Translations under genes and position numbers: made by a program
Source of the DNA: Selaginella moellendorffii
Lineage: Eukaryota > Streptophyta > Lycopodiopsida > Selaginellales > Selaginellaceae
NCBI RefSeq assembly: GCF_000143415.4
Contig: NW_003314262.1
Coordinates: forward strand, 4,316,349 to 4,380,348
Length of the DNA stretch: 64,000 nucleotides
Direction: 5' to 3'
Notes under the pieces: model-generated
Databases searched by the model: none
What the model was told of the DNA's origin: nothing
The model's input: the letters and a program-made list of their open reading frames with translations, nothing else
Shown here: positions 44,060 to 55,389 of the stretch, one piece after another
Layout of the letters: every line of letters starts with the position of its first letter
Position numbering within the stretch: the first letter of the stretch is position 1

Positions 44060-47000
44060 TCTGGATATTTTCCATGGCCAGTGGTTGAAGCTGAATTATC
44101 CACTCTATATGGCTGGGCATTAATGAAGGTATTGAAATTTTCAACAAGTCCCCAATCCCTATATCCACCTCTCAATAGATGTGTATATAGACATGTTCTA
44201 TAAAGATGACAAGGTTGTGGCACCACCACCACCTTTGCTGTCACCAAGTCGAAAGGTAAATCTAAAATTTTGTTTGCACCTCTTATAATCCTTCATTCAG
44301 TACCTCTCATTACAATTTAAAGCTTATCCGTTTTCATTCATGGTCAATGTAATCACACACTTTGGCAACAAAAGCTTTGTGGCACTATAAATCTCAATCG
44401 ATAATATACTTTGAGTGATTATTAAAAATATAAATTGGTTAATAAGAATTAACAACAATATTATTATGAAAAATTCCAATTTTATGCATTTATGGGTTAG
44501 GTGAAACAAAGCTCTTTGTCTCTCTTTCTAAGACATTTAATTGTACAGCTATGATGCTATATACTATTTTATTAGATTTTGATACCATTTGCTCCTAACC
44601 TAAGGTTTTTAGGTTAATTGAATCTGTATTCCATTCCTACATTGATAAAGATGAAGAGCAACTTTGATTGTTTTTGGATGTGTGTTTTTCCTTTAAATCT
44701 ACTTTTTGCATTGTCTAGATTATTTTATAACTTTTCATTTCTTCTCTTTTGCTTCATTTTTTTTTTTTTATTCATCTTCATAGTAAAATAGTATATTCCT
44801 CCTCTAACTCTAGAGCAACAATTGGTGCAATTGTTTGATGTTATTTACTATAGTTGACCAATTAAATTTAATTTGATGGCAATGTTTATAGTGCATGGTG
44901 CAACTCCTCTTGCTCTTGCTAGCAATCCTTGTGTTTGACCGGATTTCGTTTATAAGAATCCTAGGGATGATGTATACTATACTATTGACTCAATCAATTT
45001 ACAATGATTGCCATCTATTATTCTTGGAATGATGTTCTACATCTATATAAGTTTCCCAAATGTATCCAAGGGATGGCATTATAGTGATATAATGGTTTAA
45101 GTGTTATCATTTATATGGATTAAAGCCTTTTTTTAGACATCAAGTGCACATTTAGATGTACTGATGATCCCTTACTCTTATTCATATGCTATATGAGTTA
45201 ATTATACAATTTAGTGTTTATTTCCGAAGTCTCTTCCTTTATGCAGAGCTAAATAGAATGGATCAAGTTGAATATATTATAGCTAACACTTTATCAAAAT
45301 TTTATAAAACTTGTGTATACATTTACCATAGTCACCTTTCATGACACTCTTTGACTAGCACAATGTTATAAAAGATCACATATCCCACTTATAGCTGCAT
45401 ATATTTTAGCTCTATTTATCGTGAAAGATGCTTTTATTTTGTACACTATTACTACTAAGGATGAGGGTTCACTGTTGGGCATATAATGAGGAGCCACACA
45501 TATTAGTGTTGTTAGCATTTCCCAAATTAGTATTCTCTATTTTCTAGTTGGAGGCCTTGGCATGAACAATGTTTTATTAGTGCTATTGAAGTGGAAGGTC
45601 TTAACATTAAGATCTTTTTGGAAAATGAAGAATCACACAAATAATGGAAGGATTTTGCATAAATAAATTAATGATCTCTTCATTCTTCTTTTGACCATCA
45701 AAGGGTTTATTTAGCATTAGCTCATCTAATATTCACTTTTTAAGCTCAACTATACAATAAAAAATTATTATTATCCTCTTTATATTTTATATTGGTTGAT
45801 ATGGATTCAAGTTTATCTTTTATTACTTAATATGTTGTCATACATTGACATTTACATTTGCATCTTGCAGCAGAACCAATTTGTAAGCAACCAAATTTTT
45901 GCCTTTAACCACTGGAGGAGATCTACATCCCAACTTAGGGAACTTACTAACCTTAGAGATAATCTAAAAGTTATATTGACTTCACATTTAATCCAAGTGT
46001 TTTATGTGTCCAATCCCACATTAAACATCCACCACCAAAGTACTAACATTTTTTGGATAATTAGGTTAAGTGTCCTTGAATTAAATTTGAGTGACTTTTT
46101 AGAAAGTTTAAATTCAAGCATAGACTTGTAAAAGAGTGCACTTTTATTTTTCCCTTTATATTTAAACCTTTATGAATCTCTTTTAAATTGTTCTTTTTGG
46201 TTATTTATAATCCTACCACACTTCCTTATAAGTTCATGCTTTTGTGAATGGAAGCTAAAAACCAAAACTCTCTTGAAAGCCTTACTTTCTTGATACCCTA
46301 CCTCGTAGGTTGAGCCTAGTCAAATCAAAATGGACTACTAAATATCAATCTTAACATATGATATAATTCTTTAGCTAACTAATAGAGTTGGAGTTGAGAT
46401 CTCTTCCAATCCTAGCCTTTATCTCAAACTTGACTTCGAACTCTATCTCAAATCTATCTTAGCCTCAATTTTAGACTTGATCACGAATTCGGTCTTGGAT
46501 TCAATCTCGGACTCAATCCCGACATTTTTACGTGTCAGAACACTTGCCATATATTGGTCCTTGTTATATCCTTTTTTAAAGACTCATTTATTAATCACTT
46601 CATACTTGTTCCTCAAGCATTTTCTTAGGAGTTCCATTCTTATTCTTGTCTTTTTAAGTCACAACTTTTGGTCTATGTTCGTTAAATTTCTACTTCAACT
46701 ATTGTCATGTGGCACACTTTCAACTCCACTTGAAAATTTAAGGATTTATATATTACAACTCCACCACTCATAAACAAAATTCACCCTTAGTTCATCCTTA
46801 ATAAATTTCAATACTATTGGAAACCCACTCTCACAAAAGCTTTCTAAATCTATCAAAGAGACTCAATTTGAGAAAGAAAGTTGTAAACTTGTAAAATTAT
46901 TGTTACTAGTTTCACCCTTCAACTCTCTACATACAAGTTCCTCACATTTTTGCACTTCCCTATCATTTGATCAATCATTTACAATAATACCTACATGCTT

Positions 47001-47460
47001 GTACTTCAAAATGTTGGTCTTCTTGACTAGGTGGCATTGTTGTGCCTCTATTGCTGCTGGAGAAGCCATGGAGGGGTGATTGCTGGAGGATACTGGACCT
47101 GGAGGCTAGAAGGACATGACATGGAGGGATCCACATGCCATGTGTACTCCATCATCCAATGTATCCTGGTCAGTGTTGATGTGGCATCTAGGTGGCTGCC
47201 ACTCATTTGCAATGTTGCGCAACATTGAAAAAGGCACACACCAAGTGTGTGATTTCTTACGTGGAGCAGATCATAATGAATGGTAGTCTCAAATCTTGGC
47301 TGAAAAACAAACATTCAATACATGCTGGAATTTCCCACAATGCTCTAGGAATCTCTATGCATTCTTGTTAAATTAGAGACGCTGATGTTACTAGTATGGA
47401 GGCTATTGTTTCATTGAGCAAGATCCATGCAGTAGAGCATTTGCTGAGCCTGAAGAGCTA
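44060..47460. other. AT-rich gene-free stretch
   Basis: About 3.4 kb with high A+T, no convincing coding frame, tRNA or LTR pair. Bases 46400-46530 hold loose repeats around TCTCAA and CTTGA words. An 18-bp perfect palindrome lies at 47210-47227. An old decayed transposon is likely but not identifiable by eye. Confidence 0.5.
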
Positions 47461-47465
47461 CTCTC

Positions 47466-48320
47466 CCCCTTAAATCCTCCTTGCCCATCCCGTCAAGTGT
47501 CACCCCGACTACACCTCGATCTGCAAGGAATCGGACGAATGGATCTTCAGCTACCTGGGCGTCACAAGCCCGGAACACAAGAAGCGCCTAGCGCAGTGGA
47601 GGATCCCAACCTTCGCCGCCTTCCTGACGCCCCCCAGCAGCCCCAAGAGGCTCACGCTTTTGGGCGGCAAATTTACTGCGCTGGATGATCAGCTGGACGA
47701 GAGCAAGATCTCCCAAGCTGGGCGGAGCTCCCAGTGCAGGGACGCCATCTTGAGCATTTTCTCCGGCAGAAGCGATTACCCGGCCATACTCCCGGCGGAG
47801 GTTCCTCTTCTCCTGCGAGGAGCTCATACCGGAAATCCGCTCCTTCATGCTTCCGCCCACTCTCAATTCGCTTCCTTGCTTACACCAAGCAGTGGTCGCA
47901 GACTTTCGATGCTGGCTATGAGAGCACACAAGTGTTCAAGGAGCTATGGATCACCCCATACTTCCCGATGATCGAGATGTTCCTGGGATTGGGTCTTGGG
48001 GACGATGTGGCCGGGTCCAAGGATTTCCTCGCCGCTCAGGACGCAATATCGGACCATGCCTGGATGGTGAACGACCTCTTCTCTTTCGCCAAAGAGTTCC
48101 GGGACGAGAAAAAGCTCAGTAACATTCTGTCCGTGAGCTTGCTCATGGATTCGTGCGTGCGCACCATCCAGGACGCCATTGATCTTGTGTGTGCCGAGTT
48201 GCAAGCAAATGAGGAGGAGTTTCTCTACCACCACGGGATCCTTGTCAAGCGAGCCCAGGCAGGGAACAACCAAGATCTCCTAAGGTACCTAGAGGCAATC
48301 CTTACCGTGATCCCAGGTAA
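47466..48320 (+). pseudogene. Microbial-type terpene synthase-like (MTPSL) pseudogene
   Basis: The frame starts HPVKCHPDYTSICKESDEWI, includes an aspartate-rich motif TALDDQLDESK, and after frame changes near 47800-47880 continues with AYTKQWSQTFDAGYES. It then holds ELWITPYFPMIEMFLGLGLG and the second metal motif NDLFSFAKEFRDEKKLSN (N-D-L-x-S-x-x-x-E). These are the marks of class I terpene synthases; the short single alpha domain resembles the MTPSL group of Selaginella. They would make mono- or sesquiterpenes. The start is missing and the mid-part reads in three frames (SCEELIPEIRSFMLPPTL in a third), so this copy is broken. It ends at a GTAAAT donor. Confidence 0.8.
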
Positions 48321-48814
48321 ATTTCCATCTCCATCAATCCATCACTCTTCTCATTCTCTTAGGTATTGCACTTTTCACTACATAACGGCGCGTTACCACG
48401 GATACAATAATCTTTGTGTAAATGGAGAAGCATGGCATGGTACAACCAAATACTCTCGGGCCACCACCAAAGCTGACATATAAAATGAATTGTATGCGTT
48501 TTCGTAAAAAACAAAAATAAGTCGAGTATTCTTAAGGATCGTATTTAGGACTCGGGTCTCTGGCACAGAAAGCTGTGCAGACTCGAGAAAATGGGTGTTT
48601 TGAGCATTGGAACTCTTATATATTGCAGTCCTCATGCAGCACACACAAGAAATCTCTGGAAAACCTAGAAAAGGGTCCACAGATCCATGCTCAAGCCATA
48701 TATGGCGTGGATCTCGTCCAGCCACAAGTCTCATCAGTCACTTTATTTTTCCCATGCAAACTGACGTGATATGCTTTTCCAGATGGAATCACGAGCAAGA
48801 GTATCACACCACGG

Positions 48815-49610
48815 CTTAGAACGTGACTATAATATGGCAAGGCCCTGTACACCCAAACCAACGAATCGATGGACTTATGTGCGGCCTTGCTCGTCTTTGG
48901 CATTGGCTGGATCACACTATTACTTCTCGTCTGGAGAATTCAATCCCCCCAATGGCAGGACCTCCGCATACATCTTGCTGCTTTTTGCAAAGTGGTGGTG
49001 GAGTGGCTCCTTGAGGGAGAAGATTGCTCCAAAATGCCACCTCAAGATCAGAATGGCCCCTTTGTGGTGCCGAACGACAACGAAATGCACCATAGAGGTT
49101 CTTAAGGCCCATGACCTCGAGTTTCCAAGCCGACGACAAGTTCTTCGGGATCATCAGCCGGAACAATCTCATTATTGCCCTTGCTTAACAACACTATGCT
49201 CAAGGTAAGTGCAGGATTCCGAGAGTTGGAGATGACAGACAGTGGAATCCAATTCCAGCAATCTGGGACAGCTATCAACCTGCAAGAGGGCTGGAACGCG
49301 ATGATCGCGAGCTGGTCGCATTGTCCGGTCTTTCGAGATCTTTCAAGCAAATGCAAGGTATGTGGTCCAAAGCTCTTATCGATTTCGCCTCCCGTTAAAC
49401 ACCATCCTGTTTCACTCTCTCTCCACCTAGCTGGCAATGATGTGATCATGGCATGTCTACGTGATGGACTCCACAACCACAAGAGGCTCACACCACTACT
49501 GGCCAGGAATTGTATGTTGAGAGTGTGCATCCCACATCCTTACATTGCACGGTGGCAGGACAAGCAGTTTCAATGGCTCAAGACCAACTTCCCTCTTAAG
49601 CATATTTGAC
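48815..49610 (+). repeat. Right arm of inverted duplication, gene relic
   Basis: This is the inverted copy of 42951-43870. It keeps VSAGFRELEMTD, MDSGIQFQQSG-like sequence and IPHPYIARWQDKQFQW, ending near TTGACTATGC. Between about 49290 and 49355 it holds sequence absent from the left arm: GGAACGCGATGATCGCGAGC then CATTGTCCGGTCTTTCGAG, which resembles the PPR fragment of the lectin array. Confidence 0.7.
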
Positions 49611-51900
49611 TATGCTGAAAATTACACTTTTCAAGAAAATGGTGTAAGCTGCAGTGCACAATCTTTGTAGTGATCATGTTCATCGCAGCAGTTGCAGTCG
49701 ACTTTTGTATTTCATCGCCTTTGCCATGTCGATGATGCCCTAGATCTGGTCACTGTACTTCATCCACATGAGCATGCCCCACTGATTTGAGAGATTCTTG
49801 GATCCAAATTGTACAACACAGCTAAACAAAGTGTCTCCCTTTGAACTTGGCTCTGCCTAGAGCACCTTTTGCTATGTCTGGAAGCTGTGCATAACCTCGA
49901 CACTAGTCTTTGAGTTCAAGAAATTGAAGCAAAACTTGTTCTTAAACTGACTAGTAGGGCCATCACTTCATCAATGTTGGTAGAATTCCCCTCCCCTTCA
50001 TCCATGCAATGCCCCATGAAGTGAGTGTTGTGCTTCTTATCATCACTAACAAAGAAGTGTGTCTCTTTAAGTATCTTTGCACTACTTCATGAGCCTCCAG
50101 CTGGTCAGCAAAAACAAATTCCAAGTACAAGATCAATGTTGTTGGTCTGCAAAGCTTCAGAACATTAGATGCTGACACTTCAGCAGCTTCTATGATGCCT
50201 GTCTTGAGAAGGTGCTGGGAATGCCGATCATGTTGGTATATGGAAGACCAAGCAAACTGTGAGTGACTTGATCTGAACGCACGCCATGAATTTGGTATAG
50301 CAGGTGATATTAGTTTTCCACCTTTGGGCTCATTCGTTCAGCCCTGAGACACTTTTGTCGTTCTATCAGGGCCAGAGGATGAGGGGGATAGTTGCTGGAT
50401 TCTTACAAAGGTTCTTCAAGCTTTATATTACGAGAGTGCCTTGTTTATGGATCAACACTATGTGTTACTCATGGAAGTGGATCCATGCTCCATTGCAACA
50501 GATTTGGTTTGTGTGCCATTGATAATTATCTGAAGTCATGGATCATGACAGATGGGTCTTTTTCTCCATTGATCACAATTAGCATATTGAGATATTATAG
50601 GCAACAGCTCAGTCCCAAGGTGACGTAGTTCACTCCAGAAGTTCAAAACTCTAGCACTAGCAAAGAGTTTATCATTGAAAACTCCAAATGATAAGCTCAT
50701 CTGTAAACCGTCGTCTAAGCTCTCTCATGATTTTGTCATGAACTAGATCTTCTAGCCTTACACAAGACTTAAGTTATTAGTGCAATATATTATAAAACTC
50801 TACTACTTTTCATCAGTTTTCCCTGCTTGCTGCAAGATTGGTAGGATTGGCAAGGCTTCAAGCTAGCTCAAGAATGATTTCATCTGAAGTATTTGAGGGC
50901 GATGCTAGAATGCTAGAGGCTGCATTAGAAGGTACTTGTTGAGCACATTCTTCCTATGAAAAGAAAACCCAGCTAAATTGATTTACAAACTCTTGAATAA
51001 ATTATAAGTCTGAAGTGATTTTTACATAACTCCCTAGTGGATGTGTTTGTCGGAAGGCCATGGATCTTTTTGTCCTTTCCATTTGGTTGAGCCTGACATA
51101 AGCCTTCATCCTTGGATCCTAACCCTTTCAACCTTTGTACTCTTCGAGACATTGCAACCATTACTGCCAACTCAGTCCTTGGTAATTCCTCCTTCATCTA
51201 ATGGCTGTCCAATTTCTTGTGGCTGGTGTGTGGGCTTGCGCTGCTTGAGCTGCCCGAGTAGGTGTTACTGAGATTTTGCTTCCACGCAGCAGATCGTGCT
51301 TGAGCATTGTGAAGGAAATCATACCTGCATTTCAATGCAGCAACCTATTTTGGTTTCTCCCTCAATGTGTAGCATAAACCAGCAAACCAAACCACAAACT
51401 TACAAGCGAGCTGCATTTCCATTGCACAGAAGACTGCCTCGCACTCTGTCTAATGATGCTTATTTACATGCAGTCTTTTGAAGATAGCTGGCTGAACATT
51501 GTGCCATGTTATAAGCTTCCCAACTCGCACTGAAACCGCCAAAACAATCAGAGGTTGAGTTTACTGATTTGGTTAACGTAACCTACTTTCACAGAAATCA
51601 ACCATGCTTCTTACGAAACTTCGCTCAATGGTCAAGCGATGAAGTCTTGTGTCACACTTCAAATGCAAATGTGTCAAGATCTAGTTTGACCATAGCCCTG
51701 ACAGCGTGTGCACAGTGTCGCCTTCCTCCAGCTTTTTGTCTTGTGGTGCGAAACATTCGATAGGATTTGTCGCCCTATATTCGCAATAGCTGGTAGACCA
51801 TGGAGCTAAAGTCTTTTCACGTTCAATGTGCTCATTTAGAAAATACTTAATTGCGATGCGAACAAAAGTGCGCTCTAGATTTTCAAAAGTTGTGATGTAA
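49611..51900. other. No recognisable gene
   Basis: Medium-composition DNA with scattered short frames on both strands, none matching a known domain by eye. The minus-strand frame at 49963-50178 has coding-like character (LEFVFADQLEAHEVVQRYLK) but no start, partner exons or family. Confidence 0.4.
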
Positions 51901-51917
51901 CCCAGCAACCCCCCCGC

Positions 51918-51925
51918 TATATAAA
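51918..51925 (+). promoter_or_regulatory. TATA box of hevein-like gene
   Basis: TATATAAA lies 77 bp before the ATG at 51995. Confidence 0.65.
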
Positions 51926-51994
51926 GGTACCCCTCCGCTCCATTCAATCAAACACTGCTCAGCTCTATCATTAGTTAAAGTGCTACTGTTTGCA

Positions 51995-52231
51995 ATGGCG
52001 TCCCTTTGTGCTTTCGCTGCTTTCTTCTTGTGCATGTTCGTTGTTGCAATGGTGGAGCACACGAATGTGGTGGAAGCTCAGGCAGCGTGTGGAAACCGTC
52101 CCTGTTGTGGCCGTCATGGTGGCAGAGCCTCCTGCAACCGGGGCCTGTGCTGCAGCCAGTTTGGCTACTGTGGATCGACATCTGCTTTCTGTGGCGTGGG
52201 CTGCCAGCGCGGCTATGGGAGATGCAACTAA
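51995..52231 (+). CDS. Hevein-like chitin-binding antimicrobial peptide precursor
   Basis: Single exon, 78 residues. Residues 1-30 are a signal peptide with core FAAFFLCMFVVAMVE and likely cleavage after VEAQA. The mature part is one hevein domain of about 46 residues starting ACGNRPCCGRHGGRASC and running through CCSQFGYCGSTSAFCG. The S-x-(F/W)-G-(Y/W)-C-G-x-(S/T)-x-x-(Y/F)-C motif binds N-acetylglucosamine in chitin, and the eight-cysteine pattern is nearly complete. Such peptides are secreted and hinder fungal growth. There is no chitinase domain after it. The start at 51995 (GCAATGG) has a better context than the upstream in-frame ATG at 51980. Confidence 0.85.
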   Translation: MASLCAFAAFFLCMFVVAMVEHTNVVEAQAACGNRPCCGRHGGRASCNRGLCCSQFGYCGSTSAFCGVGCQRGYGRCN

Positions 52232-53090
52232 ATATTCCATCTAATGTGCTAGACACCTGCAACATGAAAGTTGCGAGTAATATCTAAATAAGCACTGGTG
52301 TCCTCTATTGTCTTTTGTTATATATGGTGTAACGTTTGCTAAGTTACCAAGCTGAACGCATTAAGAATCTCATCCAATGCAATCTCCTTCATCATGATGC
52401 CCAATACATTGCAGGTTAGTAAGGTGGATTCCTTTTACTGCATGGAATAGCTTTTTTTAGAAGCCACACTTTTTCCCTTGGCTTGGCAGGAGCGGCCTTC
52501 AAAGAGACATCCTCTCTTTTGCATCGGCTGTTTTTTAAGGCAGACTGTAAGAATTTATAGTGTTCATGGTCATAACTTGTTACGTGGCACTTTGCAGGAA
52601 CATCAGCATTTTTTAGCACATATGAGCATCACTATCTCACTAACTCATCTTATAGCTGCACAGCTAAGAGATGAGCTTGTGCGATAGCGATAACAAGTTG
52701 AGTCCAACCTGAAGGACTGGGCTGTGATTCACATAATAAACATTTTGGTTTTACCAAGCAAGGTTGGCTCTATCACTTGTGATGCACAGCTATCTGAGCT
52801 CTATATCTCGGGTGGTTGTAGTTGCAATCCAATATCTTTTATTTGATGATATTCCTATAACATATACAAGAGATTGGGTGGGGCTGATTCAAATTGCAGA
52901 CATAGAGTGGATGTCCTGGAAAGCAAGCTTCTTATAGAAGTCTTACACCGGCAAAAACGTGCAATAGAAAGGTGAATCAAGACTCAAGAATCTAAGCAGC
53001 ATTGAAGCCATGATCACAAGACAAACATTCTTTTGTTTTAGATTCTTACAGCTTCCTCACTTCAGGAAGATCCTCTGGTGATATTGCGGG
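52232..53090. other. Intergenic, no recognisable gene
   Basis: Hevein-like gene 3' flank, then mixed sequence with short frames only. Nothing supported. Confidence 0.5.
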
Positions 53091-53187
53091 CTACTCTGAA
53101 ATTGGGTTGGTGGTGAAAATATCATGTAGGACAACACAAAAATACTTACTTACATATGCGCAGCACGAGCTCGTACAGTCTCCGCCG

Positions 53188-55156
53188 TGTCGTCTCAGCT
53201 TGCCCTCCACTCCATGTCGTGGATTTTGCCGTTTTTGGAGTCGATCAGCTGATACGTTTCGACAATTTGATAGAAAAAGTCCAGACTTACGCACAGGTGG
53301 ACACCAATCCCCATTGCTGTACTTATGACTTCCACTCGTAAGCGGTCCTCCACTGGTAGTTCCGGCAGACGATGTTGGAACTCTTGATCCCATCGGGGAT
53401 CTTGGTTCTTCTTAATAGCCTAAAAAATAAACGAACGTGTCAGGAACATACAGGAGAACACACAAACCTTCGCCTTTTTCTGCTCCCCTCTGAATGTCAG
53501 CTTCACATATGGATTCGTGTGATGCTTGCCTTCCAGGTCCTCAGCATCACAACGAGCAACCACCGCCTTCGGGGGTGCCTTCGGGAGCTTTCTCGACGCC
53601 ATTAGCGTCCTCGTCCTCAATAGGAATATCCTGATCCTCCTTGAAGGCTGTGTTCGATTGTAAGTTGACCCCGAGGCTTTTGATTTGCTGGATCGCATAC
53701 TTTTCACCAAGGCCAGTGTCACGGTCTTCGTTTCACCCGGAACGGTGGCCTTGAGAGGAACGACTTGCATACCCAGCTTGTCATGTGCAAAAGTACACGT
53801 TAGCTCGCCGATGGACGGTCATAAACATATGCTCGAGAGATTGAGATTCTGGATCCAATACAAGCATGTCGTTCAACTCATTTTGACGGTGGATTTCTTC
53901 TTGGCAAACGGTCCCTGGCCAAGGACCGGCCTCTCGTATGGATCAGACTTCCTCATGAGATTTTTCTTCTTGAGGCCAGTGGCCTTGACAACCTTGACTT
54001 CCAGCATTCCAACAGGTTTCTTAGCCACTCTGAGAGATTTTTAGTGATTACATATGACTTCACTCCACGCAAAGACTTACTCTGGATCATCTATAACGGA
54101 TTTCCGTCTTGGGCCACAAATACATTTCCGAAACTTTATCCTTGATCAAGTCCTGCAAAATCAGCTCTGTCAGTACAAACAAAGACTGCACGTTGCGTTA
54201 CAATAAACCTGGACAAAAGCATAAAGGCCTGGAATCGCCATTAAGTCTCCGCCGAGAAGTTTCAAACCAAAATCCACATGAGGCTGGCAAACACATGATG
54301 TCAACGAAACAAACCTTCTCCATTAGAGAGACTATGATCTTGCAGAAGCAGGGAAATGCAGGAGCAAGAAGTTTCAATGTAACGCGTGCGGTGGCAAATA
54401 CTTGCAAGTCTACAACCTGAAGAAAATCCTCAAAACTCCGAATAGAAAACTAATAAAAACCACCAACCTGGACAGTCGCTCTGAGACCGAAGGCCTTCAC
54501 TGCTACAAGAATATTTTCCATTTTAGAGACGGCTCGATCTCTTTCTCTTGAGTGTCATACACCTTAATGCGTCCCAAAAGGGAATCGTCACAAACATTGA
54601 CCTCAAGAAAAAAAGTAAAGAATCCAACCTACAAACGTCGGGGGCAGTGTGCCCAGCATCAAAACCTCAAACTCGACTGAAGCCTGTATTTTGTTCCATA
54701 CTCTTCAATATAAGGCTTCGCAGTATCACGAATGATCTTGCAAATAGCCTGCATTTGTAAGGCAAGCAGCGATAGAAAATAGAATAAGATACAGCCTTAA
54801 GTATCACACCTTATAGAGGTAAGGCCAAGAAGCTGGTTCAACCAGTCCATCTGATACAAAACAAACCACGATCATACAAAGCAAAGCAAAGTAAAGCAAA
54901 GCATCTGAAGAAAAAATTGCCACTCACTCTATCATAATCTGGATTTTTCACCCAAAGGGGAATCTCTGGCAGTAGCTCTTGAAGCGACTTCGTGTGCACG
55001 TCCTGCAAGGACCGGATTATAGGATCCTGCAAGACAAGCGATGAGCTTGAGGGGTTTTACACAGCGAGATCCCACAATAGATGAAGAGGAAGTAGCCGAT
55101 GACGACACCAATGCTGATACCCTAGGTAAATCCAACACAGTGCTGATTAGCCCCAT
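53188..55156 (-). pseudogene. Plant synaptotagmin (SYT) pseudogene
   Basis: Minus-strand pieces follow the order of plant SYT1-type proteins, which tether ER to plasma membrane. N terminus MGLISTVL, with YFLFIY of the membrane anchor in a shifted frame. SMP domain: SLQELLPEIPLWVKNPDYDR, AICKIIRDTAKPYIEEYGTK, FGLRATVQ and ARVTLKLLAPAFPCFCKIIV. C2A: LEVKVVKATGLKKKN and KSDPYE. C2B: EDLEGKHHTNPYVKLTFRGE, then KKNQDPRWDQEFQ and YQLIDSKNGKI. Frames are broken in the anchor exon, the WPYL exon, before FEVLMLGTLPPTFVG, after MYLWPKTEI and within C2A. Exon borders are mostly kept, so it is a decayed gene copy, not a retro-copy. Confidence 0.85.
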
Positions 55157-55389
55157 CGCCGTGCAGAGGAAAATCCTATTCTCTCTCTGAGACTTTTAAT
55201 ATATGCTAAAATAATCTTTGATGGGAAGACCTTTAGATTCACTTTCAATCAATTCTTTGATCCACGGAGAAACCTAGTTACTTTCTTTGCTTTCTTTATA
55301 ATATTAATCCCAAGAGACTTTTTGTTCACAGACTTGGTTCGCCCAAGCAGTCGTGCCTTGTCATGCTCAAAACTGTTGTGAAGAGGAAA

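Noticed and set aside
45796-46773. Leu/Ile-rich frames as membrane proteins
   Set aside because: They reflect AT-rich composition; no start context, splice sites or family motifs.
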